Below are positions 25,401-32,325 of a stretch of DNA of 64,000 nucleotides, one piece after another (the first letter of the stretch is position 1; each line of letters opens with the position of its first letter). Position numbers and translations under genes: made by a program. Below the pieces are notes generated by a model that had not been told where the DNA came from, made no database searches, and was given only the letters and a program-made list of their open reading frames with translations. The stretch comes from Bombyx mori (taxonomy: Eukaryota > Arthropoda > Insecta > Lepidoptera > Bombycidae), in contig NC_085127.1 of assembly GCF_030269925.1 (NCBI RefSeq), positions 12,593,501 through 12,657,500 of the forward strand, read 5' to 3'.

Positions 25401-28400
25401 CGATGTTTTTAAGTGAGGTTTTTAATTTAATAAATTTTTAATTTAATTAATCGTTACCGCTTAATAAACACTAACCAAACTAACTAATAAAAATAATAAT
25501 AATAACGGCACCAAATTTAGCCAACACACAGCCTTCGCGATGCGCCTCAACAATTATCCGTCTGTAACTAATTATAGTTTTTGCTTCCCAACTTCCTATA
25601 TAAACCGTTTCAGTAACTTTCTTATGAAATGTCCATGAGTACTTAATGCTTGAGTTGTCCGATTTATGTAATTACTAATTCGGTGGTTCTCAAACTTTTT
25701 TTTTCGGCGACGGACGAAATATTATGCTCGAATCAAATTCGCGACACCTATAAACACTTAAATGTATTTATATTTATATATTATATGTACATCATTCATA
25801 TGTTAAGCGTGTTCATTTAACTTATATACAATTACCCGAGATATCTTAGATATATAGAATATCGTATTTACTACCAACTATGTATTGTGTCCCGACACGA
25901 TGATTGAGAGCCGCTGTGCTTGTTAATACTCTAAAGTTTTGAGTAATCGAGCCCATTTAATGAATCAATTCTGCATAAGAGTCGTACATAAATAAATATG
26001 AAAGGTTCCACACATTTTAGGAAATTATGGATGCAGCATTTATTCCCTTCGGCTTTTGGTATTTGTTAACATAACGGTTACCATTACGGTTTAATATTGT
26101 GTGTTAATTATTACTTTATTTTTTTCCCTATCTATGCTGATAGCCTTGAGAGGATATTTCAGCTTCTCCTTGACGTGTAGGTGAGCTCACGAGGCTCAAG
26201 CCGGGAGTGTTGCTAACACTGGTCCTAGCCGCCTATTAAGGATTCCATAGACGGCCCACCGCACGAATATCTCGATTCTACAACAGCTTAAAATGGAGAA
26301 CGCTCAACGCCTGTCTACCACCTGTCTGCAACGCAAAATGCACTACTTTGGCCACGTTGCCCGCAGAGGTGTAGAGAACTTGGAACGTCTGATGGTCACT
26401 GGAAAAGTAGAAGGGAAACGTCCTAGAGGCCGGAGCCCCAAACGTTGGTCCGACCAGATCTCCGAGCAAACCAGTGGACCACTTAGCGCTGCACTATATC
26501 AGGCAACTGACAGGAACCGATGGAGACTGGCAGTCGACAAACTGAAACTTAGTCATGATCTTCAGTAATGAGGGAGCGATGGAGAAGAAGAAGAGCCCTA
26601 GCAAGCCTAGCCAGAGCAGTGCTTCGCACAGTCTACCATATGGTAAAATCGCGACCCACTCAAAAGATCCGGCCCAAAACTCAGTGGGCTGAGTCTATGT
26701 GTTAGTTCGCTCGTCGAACGGTGACCGGTGCTTCATTATCATCAGCCTATAGCAGTTCACTACTGGATATAGACCTCTCCAATTACATGCCACTCAGCAC
26801 GATCCTCGGCTTCTCTCATCCAGTTTTTTGACCCATGCTTGAGTGGCCATAATTGCTCCTTTTGTGGGATGATACTTCCAACTAGTGCTGCGAAATCAGT
26901 TATGCATTACAATTTGAAGGAACACCTGGTATGCAATTCAGACTTAGACTTAAAGTAGGTGGCGGCAGGCGCGGTAGGACCCTAAAAATATCCTTGAGCC
27001 TGCGGTCTGCTATCAACATCCTCAGATCGTTAAGTCCCACATACCCTCTGTGTCCTTCAAGTGCGGATACATTGATAGAGGTTCGGCCACCTGTCCGAAA
27101 AAAAAATGTGGCGACAAGCACCTCCTGAAATTTACAGGCTTCAATGGCCACTTAATGCCCGTTGCCGAATGCCCGTTCAGCTATCAATGTAATATTAAAG
27201 CTTAAACGAAGCTTAAAGTCGCGTAAGATCTCCTTTACATTGCTGCTCAACCAAGCTTAAAGTTATATGACCTCTACATCGCTACCCGATTAAATCAGTA
27301 TAAAAAAAGGTTCCAGTTTTAATATCATTTCGGATAATAGTCAAACATCCGTTGTTTTCCGTGATGTTAATTCAATTCCGTTAACGAATTGGATTATAAT
27401 CAACAATCGAATGTGATTCCATTTAGTTCTAGAATACGGGGGGAAGTGTATTTGAAGTACAAGAAACGTGCTTGAAATGAGATTTAGGGGGTTTACCGTA
27501 AACAATAGCTTGACTAACTAATTGCCGATTTCCGTGGCTCACTGCTCTATCATTCCAGCGGCGGTAACTTGTACGATTGGTCACCCATCCCGTATTGTTC
27601 GAGGCTAATAAAAAGCGAATTCGCGAGTCATTGCGATTCGGAAAGGTAGGTGACTTTGATCTGTGTTTTGAAGTACAACACGTCAATTGTGTTTGGCCAA
27701 TCGTCACGTATATCAGTTACGGTTAAACAGGCAACAGATATGTCCTCAAAGTTGAGTTTACTCTTTCCGGTAAAAAAAAAAACTATGATTACTTTTTGGA
27801 TATACTCATTTTAAACTGTAGGAGTACGATAAAGGGAAGATCTTACGCCGGGCGGGTGATATTGCTCGGTAGACCGACAGTCCAAATGATGTTGTTCGGA
27901 ACTTGTATATGCAAGCTTATCTTGAAAATGTCGTAAGCGAGTTTCAGGTATCTGCCAAATATCTTGCGTTGTATGATGGCTATCCGCCATATAAACCATC
28001 TCAAATAGCACTGGTAATTAGTTCTTGACCAAATAAAAAAGACTTTAGCTTCGAAAACATCATCCTACCTATTTTTGTAGATAAGCAACCATGCATCACG
28101 GTTTCAATTAATCTAATTCGTTACTGTCTGAAGTAATTGTGGCCTAAAGGATAAGACTTATGGTACATTGGTATCAAGCGATCCGATTGAGCCGATGTTC
28201 GAATCCAAATTTTTACCACAAATTTTTTGTAATAAAATACGTTCTTGACAAATGTTCGCGAATAAAATCCACGGTGAAGGAATAATATCGCGTAATAAAA
28301 ATCAATCCAGCAAAAATTATAATGGCCTAAAGAATAAGACGTCCGGTGCATTCGTATCTAGCGATGAACCGGTGTTCGAATCCCGCAGGCGGGTACCAAT

Positions 28401-31400
28401 TTTTCTAATGAAATACGTATTTATCGAATGTTCACAATTGACTTCCACGGTGAAGGAAAACATCGTGTAATAAAAATGAAACCCGCAAAATTATAATTTT
28501 CGTAATTATTGGTAGTAGGACCTCTTATGAGTCCGCACGAGTAGGTACCACCGCCCTGCGTATTTCTGCCCTGAAGCAGTAATGCGCTTCGGCTTGAAGG
28601 GTGGGGCAGCCGTTATAACTAACTGAGACCTTAGAACTCATATCTCAAGGTGGGCGGCGCATTTACGTTGTAGATGTCTATGGGTTCTGGTAACCACTTA
28701 ACACCAGGTGGGCTGTGAGCTGGACCACCCATCTAAGCAAAAAAAAAACGTGGGTCTATCCACACTGCAACACAATCAACTTGATATTTCTATTTATTTT
28801 GAATGGTATGCTGCAAAACACATTCAAATCAATCTAATCTTTTAAAATCTTTTAAACAAATTATTAATAGGTACGTAAACAAAAAACTTTGTACCCCTTT
28901 TTACGAAAGTTGCGTGGGCGGAGGAGTATGAAATTTCCCAGACTTATAGAAAATATAGAGAGGGAGTGCAGAATGCTGTCTCTTTTTTTCAATTATACAT
29001 ATAAAATAAATTAAATCAATAAAAAATACATTACGCACACTACCATGTATTTGACACAACACGCATGTATACTCTTTTGTTTATTGTTAAAATCTGTGGT
29101 CAAATTTAGAATAGATTAATATTGTTTGTCTTCAATATTATTTATCTATAGCCTTGGCAAAATCTGTTTATATAGAGGTTTATGGTAATCTTTGACAATA
29201 GACCCTTAATAATGTTCAAACTTATAATTTAAATTAATTATAGTCGAATTTCGATTACCGGGCGACTACTAGTAAATATAAATATGAATTGTTACAGCAT
29301 TGGAATTGGTCGGTCCCAAAGGCCGAGTCTTCGTCAGTCTGCTATTTAACACCATGTTCATCCTCGGGGGAGTGGCAGTGACTCTGCTGTCGTGGTGGCT
29401 CCAAAACTGGAGGTACCTCCTCTTCATCATCTACACACCAGCTGTCCTAGTGTTCGTTTATATCTGGACTCTAACGGAGAGCTTCAGGTGGTTGTTCAGC
29501 AAAGGACTATATAATGAAGGCTTGGATGTTCTCGCGAAATCGGAGAGGCTTAACAAAGTCTTCGTGCCAAAAGACCATTACGAGCAAGTCGAGAAACACG
29601 CCACAAAACAACGTGACGACAGAAAATGCGAATCTATGGCCAGGAATCAGTCAACCTTCAAGCAACTGCTTTCATCAAAAATCATATGGAAAAGACTATT
29701 CACTTGTTCTTTCCTGTGGACCTCGTCTACTCTAGTGTATTATGGATTATCTATAAACGCTATAGAACTATCGGGGAATAGTTACTTAAATTATATAGTT
29801 GTGCTGGTGATCGAAGCTCCCGCAAATGTTTGCAAGTTGATATTCCTGGACAGATTCGGAAGGAAAAGAGTTATTGCGGTTGCTTTTCTGATGACTGGAT
29901 TGATTCTTATCAACTATGGATTTGTCCCCTGTGAGTACTATTTAAAAATGTTGCCTTATAATTCTTCTTTGTTCTTTTCTTTTTAAACATGGCAACTGGC
30001 TTCTTGCGACGTTGTTGTTGCCAGTGTCGAATTTATAAAAATCTTTAATTAATAAATACATAATATTATAATGAAAATGATAAATTGGAGACTTTAGTCA
30101 ATTGGGATTTAACGGTAGGCAGCGGCTTGACTGTGCCCTTGGTATTGCTACCATCAGTAACCACTCACCATCAGGTGGGCTGTGTGCTCGTCTGCCTACA
30201 AGAGCAATAAAAAAAAGGATGAAATAATATGAACCGAGATGAGATGACCTATGTGTATGATGTCTCAGTAAAAAGAATGGTTATCTACTGAGACGTTTTT
30301 AGACATTTAAACCTGAAGAAACCCTACATTAACAGTAGTACATAAAAGTAATACATAAAACAATTCACACAACTATGCCCCTCGCATCTCCTCCCAAAGT
30401 CTAATACCTATTTCTCCTCTCTTTTCTTAAATAAGTAGCTAGTGCAGCCCACAGATATCTATATAAATGTTACCGTCCACTTTGATACATAAGGTGGAGA
30501 TACCGAAGTTAGGTTTAGTATTAAACATGACCTAGTCTTTAGTCTATTTGGGCAGATTCGGTCTATCGGTTCACTGCTATACCTCCAAGTGAAAAACCTA
30601 AAAGAGAAATACGGATTTTGGTGACCTTGGTCAAATTTAAATCATAGTTTGACAAAATAGCTTACAACAAAATTGATAGCATATGTCTTTATATCCTTTC
30701 AGCGGGCAACTGGTCGATACTACTGTATCTCGGTGGAAAGTTCTTCATCACGCTCGCATACAACTCTCTGTACGTGTTCGCCGCTGAGGTCTTCCCGACC
30801 AACTACAGAACTACGCTGATGGCGATGTGCTCAACGCTTGGAAGGACCGGTTCCACTGTGGCCCCCCAAACACCGTTATTGGTGAGTTTATTGTATGTAT
30901 GTATTAAATCGATGCCTTTGAAATGTGGGTGTGGCGGAGGATGTTACGAATACCGTGGACTGCCATGAGAACTAACGAGTCCGTTCTAAGGGAGTCAAAC
31001 ATCCGAGAAAGACTCTCTGCCATCTGCCGGGAACGTGTTATGAGCTTCTTCAGACACATCACGTGGTCTCCCAAACATGAATTAGAAAAGCTCATTAAGG
31101 GTCGCGTGGAGAGCAAGCGCGCTGTGGGCAGAATATCAGACAAATGGTCAGATCTAGTAAAAGAAACACATGGTGGTAGTCTGTACCATGCAGTCCATGC
31201 CACCCATGACCGAACACTGTGGAGGAATGTCACATGTGGTCGCGATCCTCAGATAAAGAACATGTAATAAATCGTCAACCTCCACTGTGACTATTGCTAA
31301 ACAAATTAAACATTTTAATATGGTTGTCACGGTCCGCTTGCCGTAAAAATTGTGACCGCAAACATTGATGACATATACCTTCAATTCCTCCACCCGTTTA

Positions 31401-32325
31401 GAGACACGAGACCAAAACCTCAAATGTAATTTTGTTAATTGTAATTATAGGAGGGCCAGTATGGTGTGTTAAGGGCAGGGCCGCTGCCTGGTCTCGTATT
31501 GTGTATGTGTAATGTGTAATAGCTATCCCACCCTTCAAATACAACTGCGCTGTAGAAATAGACAAGATAGTATCTACCAGGATGGGCCTCGGCTTTATGA
31601 TTAATGCAACTACACGTGCTGAGGTTTTATATCAAAAGTCGTTCGAGTGCCAAAAACAACGTGTTAGCATGGAGTTTCAAGACATTTCCCTTCGTTTCTT
31701 CGTCTACAAAAGAAAGATCTTCCACCAGGGGGGCTTCTCGGGATCGGGTCGAGACTTATAGGTGTTGAATTACATCAGTCCTCGGTTTTCACGTGAGGCC
31801 TATAAAAGAAAACTAAGGTGTATATCGGAGAATGGATAGAAGCGCTCTTTGAGTGTTATATCGGCGTTCTGAGATCTTCGAGCGGTATTTACTTGTTGGT
31901 AAAACGTATTTTAGGCTCGCCCGGTTAGGTACCACCATCCTGTTTATTTGTAGCGCGAAGCACTCACCAGATCCGGTTCGAAGGGTGGGACAGTCGACAT
32001 ATTATACAATTGAGACTGGTGACTCAAAATGGGTGATGGTAGTGGTCAGTGGTGGTGGTCAAATATTAGAGGTCTCTAATTACATTTTAAAATGTTGTAT
32101 AAAAAATTATTTAAATGTGTTTTCGATACACAGACGAGATACTACGAATACCTCCCGACGTTGTTGTTCGGGAGCATGGCCGCCATATCAGGGATCCTGG
32201 TCCTCACGTTACCAGAGACAAACAACCAGAAGCTGCCTGATTCGTTGAAAGAAGCTCAGGAGCAAGAGAGCCAGCCTCAGGAGCCGTCAAACGAAAGGAG
32301 TAATGACACAAAAACAAGACTTTGA
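7301..32325 (+). CDS. Organic cation transporter-like protein (SLC22 family, MFS), six exons
   Basis: Joined coding exons are 7301-7482, 13644-13857, 19420-19675, 29298-29930, 30703-30881 and 32134-32325. Every junction has GT/AG and the phases agree, giving 551 aa. The product looks like a plasma-membrane carrier for organic cations/anions. TM1 is near residues 30-52. A long outer loop follows with six cysteines and NYT/NGT glycosylation sites, as in SLC22 proteins, ending in FDLACQDW. The MFS signature GLISDKYGRR is at about 161-170, and ESFRWLFSKG, DRFGRKR and VAPQTPLL are further SLC22 hallmarks. Length matches the family (about 550). Residues 1-3 may be skipped, since a second ATG lies at 7310. 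The introns are full of SINEs and LINEs. Substrate cannot be read from sequence. Family call is firm; transcript ends were not determined. Confidence 0.9.
7483..8181. other. Transporter intron 1, unique part with a 50-bp tandem duplication
   Basis: 8006-8053 and 8056-8103 are two copies (period 50) of a unit with TTACGCAAAAAGAAAAAACT and GCGCAAGCTCA. No gene. Confidence 0.6.
8182..8446. mobile_element. MITE with about 40-bp terminal inverted repeats
   Basis: 8182-8222 (CATATCGACGCTTGAAAGGC...) is the reverse complement of 8407-8446 with few mismatches. Total 265 bp, no coding potential. The duplication at the ends is unclear, so the superfamily is not assigned. Confidence 0.7.
8556..8608 (+). 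mobile_element. Bm1 SINE remnant with internal deletion
   Basis: ACTGGTGGTAGGATCTCTTG to GCACGGGC joins directly to AGCCGTTGTAACTATA; about 80 bp of the body is lost at a GGGC microhomology. Confidence 0.75.
8697..8921 (-). mobile_element. Bm1 SINE body
   Basis: Reversed tail CCACTTGGTGTTAAGTGG to GAGGTCCTACTTCCAG. Confidence 0.88.
9235..9322 (+). mobile_element. RTE-type LINE 3' terminal fragment
   Basis: Reads AADRVLWRAIGEAYIQQWTDIG and stop, then a TGATGATGATG tail. This is the C-terminus of lepidopteran endonuclease-reverse transcriptases and their usual 3' microsatellite. Confidence 0.7.
9325..9460 (+). mobile_element. Jockey LINE 3' tail fragment
   Basis: AGATTCAGCGAAGCAATGCT, GAGCCCGTGAGCTTACC and CAGCGAATAGGTACGGGAAAAA. 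Confidence 0.7.
9461..9838. other. No gene seen (intron 1)
   Basis: A+T-rich, no recognised repeat. Confidence 0.4.
9850..10345 (-). pseudogene. RTE-type LINE, reverse transcriptase C-terminal fragment
   Basis: On the - strand the frame reads from upstream RALVFPIFLYSAETW through WCWRRMLQISWTEFRTNQSI to GRILTFFGHVSRR and GRSP-like RARSPLRGTDQI. This is the region after the RT domain of lepidopteran endonuclease-reverse transcriptases. 5'-truncated; not functional. Confidence 0.8.
10346..10993. other. No gene seen (intron 1)
   Basis: A+T-rich; no feature supported. Confidence 0.4.
10994..11266 (-). repeat. Short interspersed repeat (GACCCGGCAGACTTCG family)
   Basis: Runs from CTAGCTGACCCGGCAGACTT to AACGAACAGCAATTAATTTT. 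Related pieces are at 235-372 and, as an inverted pair, at 55011-55352. The text AAATCGGTCCAGCCGTTCTTGAG is typical of lepidopteran RTE-like 3' ends. Confidence 0.55.
11366..11607 (-). mobile_element. Bm1 SINE body
   Basis: TTACTTAGATAAGTGGACAA to GACGTCCTACCATCAG, reversed. Confidence 0.88.
11608..12394. repeat. Intron 1 DNA with a fragment of repeat family X (about 12088-12195)
   Basis: TATAAGTGTGGGAAATTTTATA ... ACAAAGTTTTTGCTTCACG is the 3' part of the unit at 17491-17994. The rest is unassigned. Confidence 0.5.
12395..12490 (+). repeat. Isolated, divergent tRNA-like SINE head
   Basis: CGTCGTGGCCTTAAAGATAAG (box A-like) and GTTCGAATCCC (box B) with a spacer unlike Bm1. It sits directly before a Bm1 with its own head. 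Confidence 0.6.
12526..12840 (+). mobile_element. Bm1 SINE with full head, internally deleted body
   Basis: Head from GAAGTCGCCGTGGC, box B GTTCGAATCCC. The body jumps from ACCACCACCCTACC to the tail CAGGTGTGGGCTGTGAG (about 180 bp lost). A-rich end. Confidence 0.85.
12901..13143 (-). mobile_element. Jockey LINE 3' end, second subfamily
   Basis: GATTACTGGTGGCCCAGAGG, GGGATTTGCTAACAGCTGCC and GACCCGCTGAGAAGATCCGG; same subfamily as 35455-35655 and 41442-42348. Confidence 0.75.
13144..13643. other. End of transporter intron 1, no gene
   Basis: 13240-13490 is less A+T-rich but has no family I recognise. Confidence 0.4.
13644..13857 (+). CDS. Transporter exon 2 (extracellular loop)
   Basis: Acceptor TTTTTTTACAG|AT completes the split Arg codon. 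Encodes the cysteine-rich outer loop (CTVPEC, AKC, THC, IEC) with NYT and NGT sequons. Donor GAG|GTGAAT is in phase 0. Confidence 0.88.
13885..14126 (-). mobile_element. Bm1 SINE body
   Basis: TTTTATTGCTTGAACAGG to GAGGTTCTACCACCAG, reversed. Only about 27 bp after the exon 2 donor. Confidence 0.88.
14169..14369 (-). repeat. RTE-like 3' repeat fragment
   Basis: TATAAAGAGGAAAGATTTGTTTG, ACTACTGGACCGATTTGAAA and the GAAGCGAGGGCGGGTCGCTAGT end. The last is the reverse of the start of 50229-50560. Confidence 0.6.
14370..14907. other. No gene seen (intron 2)
   Basis: No recognised coding or repeat signal. Confidence 0.4.
14908..15098 (+). mobile_element. Jockey LINE (BMC1-like) 3' end
   Basis: CTGAGTTTCTCTCCGGATCTTG, AGATTCTGCGAAGCACTG and a short A tract. 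Confidence 0.78.
15391..15664 (-). mobile_element. Jockey LINE (BMC1-like) 3' end with last codons
   Basis: Poly-T, CTATGCTGATGACCTTGAG, GGATCGAAAACGCAACCC; right end GACGGGTTCGACGAGGACGG is the reversed Arg-rich C-terminus of ORF2. Confidence 0.82.
15865..15954 (+). mobile_element. Second SINE family (SINE-2) fragment
   Basis: GTAGGAAGCGACTTGGCTGT ... CATCAGGTAGGCCGTATGCTC, as in the better copy at 54553-54674. Its tail is related to Bm1's. Confidence 0.65.
15955..16112 (-). mobile_element. Bm1 SINE fragment
   Basis: CTTACCTCGAGGCATGAG to GAGGTCCTACCACCA, reversed. Confidence 0.8.
16136..16270 (-). mobile_element. Jockey LINE 3' fragment
   Basis: GAATCTACCACCGGATCGGAAT and CACTGAGAAGATTCGGCGAGA. 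Confidence 0.75.
16600..17103 (+). mobile_element. Jockey LINE 3' end split by a Bm1 SINE
   Basis: 16600-16706 carries GAGTTTCTCACTGGATCTTC to GGTGGTAAATC. After the SINE at 16707-16953 the LINE resumes (16971-17103) with GTAAAGCATTGCTCTTGTT and its A tail. GGTAAAT on both sides is the likely duplication. Confidence 0.78.
16707..16953 (-). mobile_element. Bm1 SINE inserted in a LINE
   Basis: Poly-T, TTAGTTAGATGGGTGTACGA to GGGGTCCTACCACCA, reversed; younger than its LINE host. Confidence 0.88.
17263..17482 (+). repeat. RTE-like 3' repeat fragment
   Basis: Shares GCATTTAAAATTAACATTATTA, GTACATGTATTTTCTGCATGG and ACGGAACATCCGTAAAAACC with 23233-23725. Confidence 0.6.
17491..17994 (+). repeat. 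Repeat family X, long copy
   Basis: From ACTAGAGGTCCCGCAGTAGTCG to TTTTTGCTTCACGTATTAAT. A reversed copy is at 28866-29273 and a 3' piece at 12088-12195. Non-coding, no inverted ends seen. Helitron or LINE tail are both possible. Confidence 0.6.
18106..18152 (-). repeat. RTE-type LINE fragment
   Basis: CTTAGTCGTTTGCACACTTGGC matches the - strand LINE tail at about 9870-9900. Confidence 0.5.
18153..18296 (-). mobile_element. Bm1 SINE 3' half
   Basis: TTGCTTAGATGGGTGGACGA to AGGTCTCAGTATAGTTAC, reversed. Confidence 0.85.
18316..18562 (+). mobile_element. Bm1-like SINE, old and diverged
   Basis: ACTGGCGGTAGGGCGTCCTG, GTAATTCGTTTTGGTTTGAA and CACTAGGTAGGCGATGAGG. Confidence 0.75.
18855..19330 (+). 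mobile_element. Jockey LINE (BMC1-like) 3' end split by a MITE
   Basis: 18855-19093 covers the Arg-rich C-terminal codons (CGTCGCTTGCGACGAAGGGC), the stop and the 3'UTR. 19299-19330 is its end and A tract. 19094-19298 is foreign. Confidence 0.82.
19094..19298. mobile_element. hAT-type MITE, 205 bp, with 8-bp target duplication
   Basis: CAGGGACTCCCAAACTT at the left pairs with reversed CAGCTTTTCCCAAAGTG at the right. CTCTAGAC lies at both edges (19086-19093 and 19299-19306). Short CAGRG ends and 8-bp duplications are hAT features. Confidence 0.85.
19420..19675 (+). CDS. Transporter exon 3 (TM2-TM4, MFS signature)
   Basis: Acceptor CTTTTTCAG|TTC. Encodes FDLACQDWKRSLVG, the conserved loop-to-TM2 motif, then GLISDKYGRRPAI between TM2 and TM3, and ends in AYTACFVL. 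Donor CTCG|GTAAGT carries 1 nt. It is more G+C-rich than the surrounding DNA, as expected for coding sequence. Confidence 0.92.
19771..20021 (-). mobile_element. Bm1 SINE body
   Basis: Starts about 95 bp after the exon 3 donor; TTTATTTATTGCTTAGATGG to GGTCCTACCACCAG, reversed. Confidence 0.9.
20040..20225. repeat. Palindromic MITE-like repeat
   Basis: A perfect 19-bp inverted repeat (20069-20087 and 20112-20130, TGTATGGAGTTGGAACAGC) around CGCTAGGGGCG. The flank GAGTTAACTTTTACGCGATCGAGAA is shared with the element at 45926-46334. Confidence 0.6.
20226..20879. other. No gene seen (intron 3)
   Basis: Very A+T-rich, simple-sequence stretches, nothing assignable. Confidence 0.4.
20880..21135 (+). 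mobile_element. tRNA-derived SINE, third family
   Basis: Head GGCCGTCTGGTGTAGTGGTAAG (box A-like) and GCGGGTTCGAATCCCGC (box B, perfect T-arm stem). Body contains CCGTTATCTGGTACCTGTAAC and GGGACCAGTTAACGTG. Not a working tRNA: no acceptor stem pairs. Confidence 0.7.
21145..21383 (-). mobile_element. Bm1 SINE body
   Basis: TTTATTGCTTAGATGGGTGG to GAGGTCCTACCACTAG, reversed, next to a TA microsatellite. Confidence 0.9.
21440..21535 (+). mobile_element. Jockey LINE 3'UTR fragment
   Basis: GGAGTTTCTCGCCTAATCTTC and CCGATCCGATGGTAGATTC. Confidence 0.7.
21536..21832. other. No gene seen (intron 3)
   Basis: A+T-rich. Confidence 0.4.
21833..22278 (-). mobile_element. Bm1 SINE, full length
   Basis: Reversed complete copy. 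Tail TTTATTGCTTACATAGTTGG at left, box B (GGGATTCGAACACC) and the head CCACGACGACTTC at right. Confidence 0.92.
22279..23114. other. No gene seen (intron 3)
   Basis: No feature supported. Confidence 0.4.
23115..23795 (-). repeat. Old Bm1 split by an RTE-like repeat (23233-23725)
   Basis: Diverged Bm1 pieces at 23115-23215 and 23735-23795 (AACCGAAATGAGTGACAATT, GCAGGGCTGTAATACCTA) flank a + oriented repeat. That repeat runs from CTAGCTGTACCCGACCGACG to ACGGAACATCCGTAAAAACC and is related to 17263-17482. Confidence 0.55.
23796..25680. other. No gene seen (intron 3)
   Basis: Long A+T-rich stretch. Apart from a GGCCACGACGACTTCAC scrap of a SINE head at about 25132-25149, no repeat or coding family is recognised. 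Confidence 0.4.
25681..25916. mobile_element. hAT-like MITE, degraded
   Basis: CGGTGGTTCTCAAACTT at the left pairs with reversed CAGCGGCTCTCAATCAT at the right, typical of hAT MITEs. The 8-bp duplication is not recognisable. Confidence 0.55.
26115..26733 (-). mobile_element. Jockey LINE 3' end split by an RTE fragment
   Basis: 26115-26228 and 26599-26733 are one reversed LINE tail (GGTGAGCTCACGAGGCTCAA; AGAGCAGTGCTTCGCACAG). The break holds the + strand RTE piece, with CCTAGC at both sides. Confidence 0.72.
26229..26598 (+). pseudogene. RTE-type LINE C-terminal coding fragment, inserted in a LINE
   Basis: Frame 26293-26568 reads RLSTTCLQRKMHYFGHVARR, EGKRPRGRSPKRWSDQI, RNRWRLAVDKL and stop. 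This is the conserved tail of lepidopteran endonuclease-reverse transcriptases. 5'-truncated on insertion, so never functional here. Confidence 0.8.
26735..26900 (-). mobile_element. RTE-type LINE 3' terminal fragment
   Basis: TCATTATCATCAGCCTATAG is the reversed TGATGATGA tail; CACTGGATATAGACCTCTCC matches the reverse of 9250-9320. Confidence 0.65.
26975..27110 (+). repeat. 3' end of the GC-rich retroelement, with poly-A
   Basis: GCCTGCGGTCTGCTATCAAC, AAGTCCCACATACCC and GGTTCGGCCACCTGTCCGAAAAAAAAA. It is the complement of 1606-1735 and so shows the true strand and poly-A end of that family. Confidence 0.6.
27111..28127. other. No gene seen (intron 3)
   Basis: Nothing assignable; stop codons in all frames. 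Confidence 0.4.
28128..28748 (+). mobile_element. Bm1 SINE head-tandem: partial copy joined to a full copy
   Basis: 28128-28320 is a head plus spacer (box B GTTCGAATCC) ending at CAAAAATTATAAT. It is joined directly to a second complete Bm1 (28321-28748), whose head starts GGCCTAAAGAATAAGACG and ends in an A tract. Confidence 0.82.
28866..29273 (-). repeat. Repeat family X, reversed copy
   Basis: ACAAAAAACTTTGTACCCC at left and TCGATTACCGGGCGACTACTAGT at right; ends about 25 bp before the exon 4 acceptor. Confidence 0.6.
29298..29930 (+). CDS. Transporter exon 4 (TM5-TM9 and central cytosolic loop)
   Basis: Acceptor GTTACAG|CA joins to exon 3 to give ...CFVLALELVGPKGRVF, the usual SLC22 TM4-TM5 sequence. 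Contains TESFRWLFSKG, a hydrophilic loop (about residues 297-345 of the protein) and DRFGRKR. Donor CCCT|GTGAGT carries 1 nt. A repeat ends only about 25 bp upstream of the acceptor. Confidence 0.92.
30115..30218 (+). mobile_element. SINE-2 fragment
   Basis: GGTAGGCAGCGGCTTGACTG ... CACCATCAGGTGGGCTGTGTG and an A tract. Confidence 0.72.
30219..30702. other. End of transporter intron 4
   Basis: A Bm1-like scrap at 30430-30500 (CAGCCCACAGATATCTATAT). No gene. Confidence 0.45.
30703..30881 (+). CDS. Transporter exon 5 (TM10-TM11)
   Basis: Acceptor CCTTTCAG|CG. Encodes GNWSILLYLGGKFFITLAYN, then VFAAEVFPTNYRTT and GRTGSTVAPQTPLL, all strongly conserved in SLC22 carriers. Donor TTG|GTGAGT is in phase 0. 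An RTE-type LINE remnant starts within about 25 bp of the donor. Confidence 0.92.
30900..31270 (+). pseudogene. RTE-type LINE C-terminal coding fragment in intron 5
   Basis: Frame to 31267 reads FEMWVWRRMLRIPWTAMRTN, RLSAICRERVMSFFRHI, GRISDKWSDLVK, HATHDRTLWRNVTCG and stop. It is a different subfamily from 26229-26598 and still fully open for over 110 codons, but lacks the endonuclease and RT domains. Confidence 0.8.
31440..32070. repeat. Bm1-derived scraps in intron 5
   Basis: 31530-31600 (TATCCCACCCTTCAAATACA, reversed) and 31915-32060 (TTAGGTACCACCATCCTG, TTCGAAGGGTGGGACAG, forward) are very diverged Bm1 pieces. Confidence 0.55.
32134..32325 (+). CDS. Transporter exon 6 (TM12, C-terminal tail, stop)
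   Basis: Acceptor CGATACACAG|ACG, phase 0. Encodes YLPTLLFGSMAAISGILVLTLPETNNQKLPDSL, the conserved TM12 and LPET tail, then a hydrophilic, Gln/Glu-rich end and TGA at 32323-32325. The nearest clear AATAAA is in the region of 32777. Confidence 0.92.
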   Translation, partial: TRYYEYLPTLLFGSMAAISGILVLTLPETNNQKLPDSLKEAQEQESQPQEPSNERSNDTKTRL

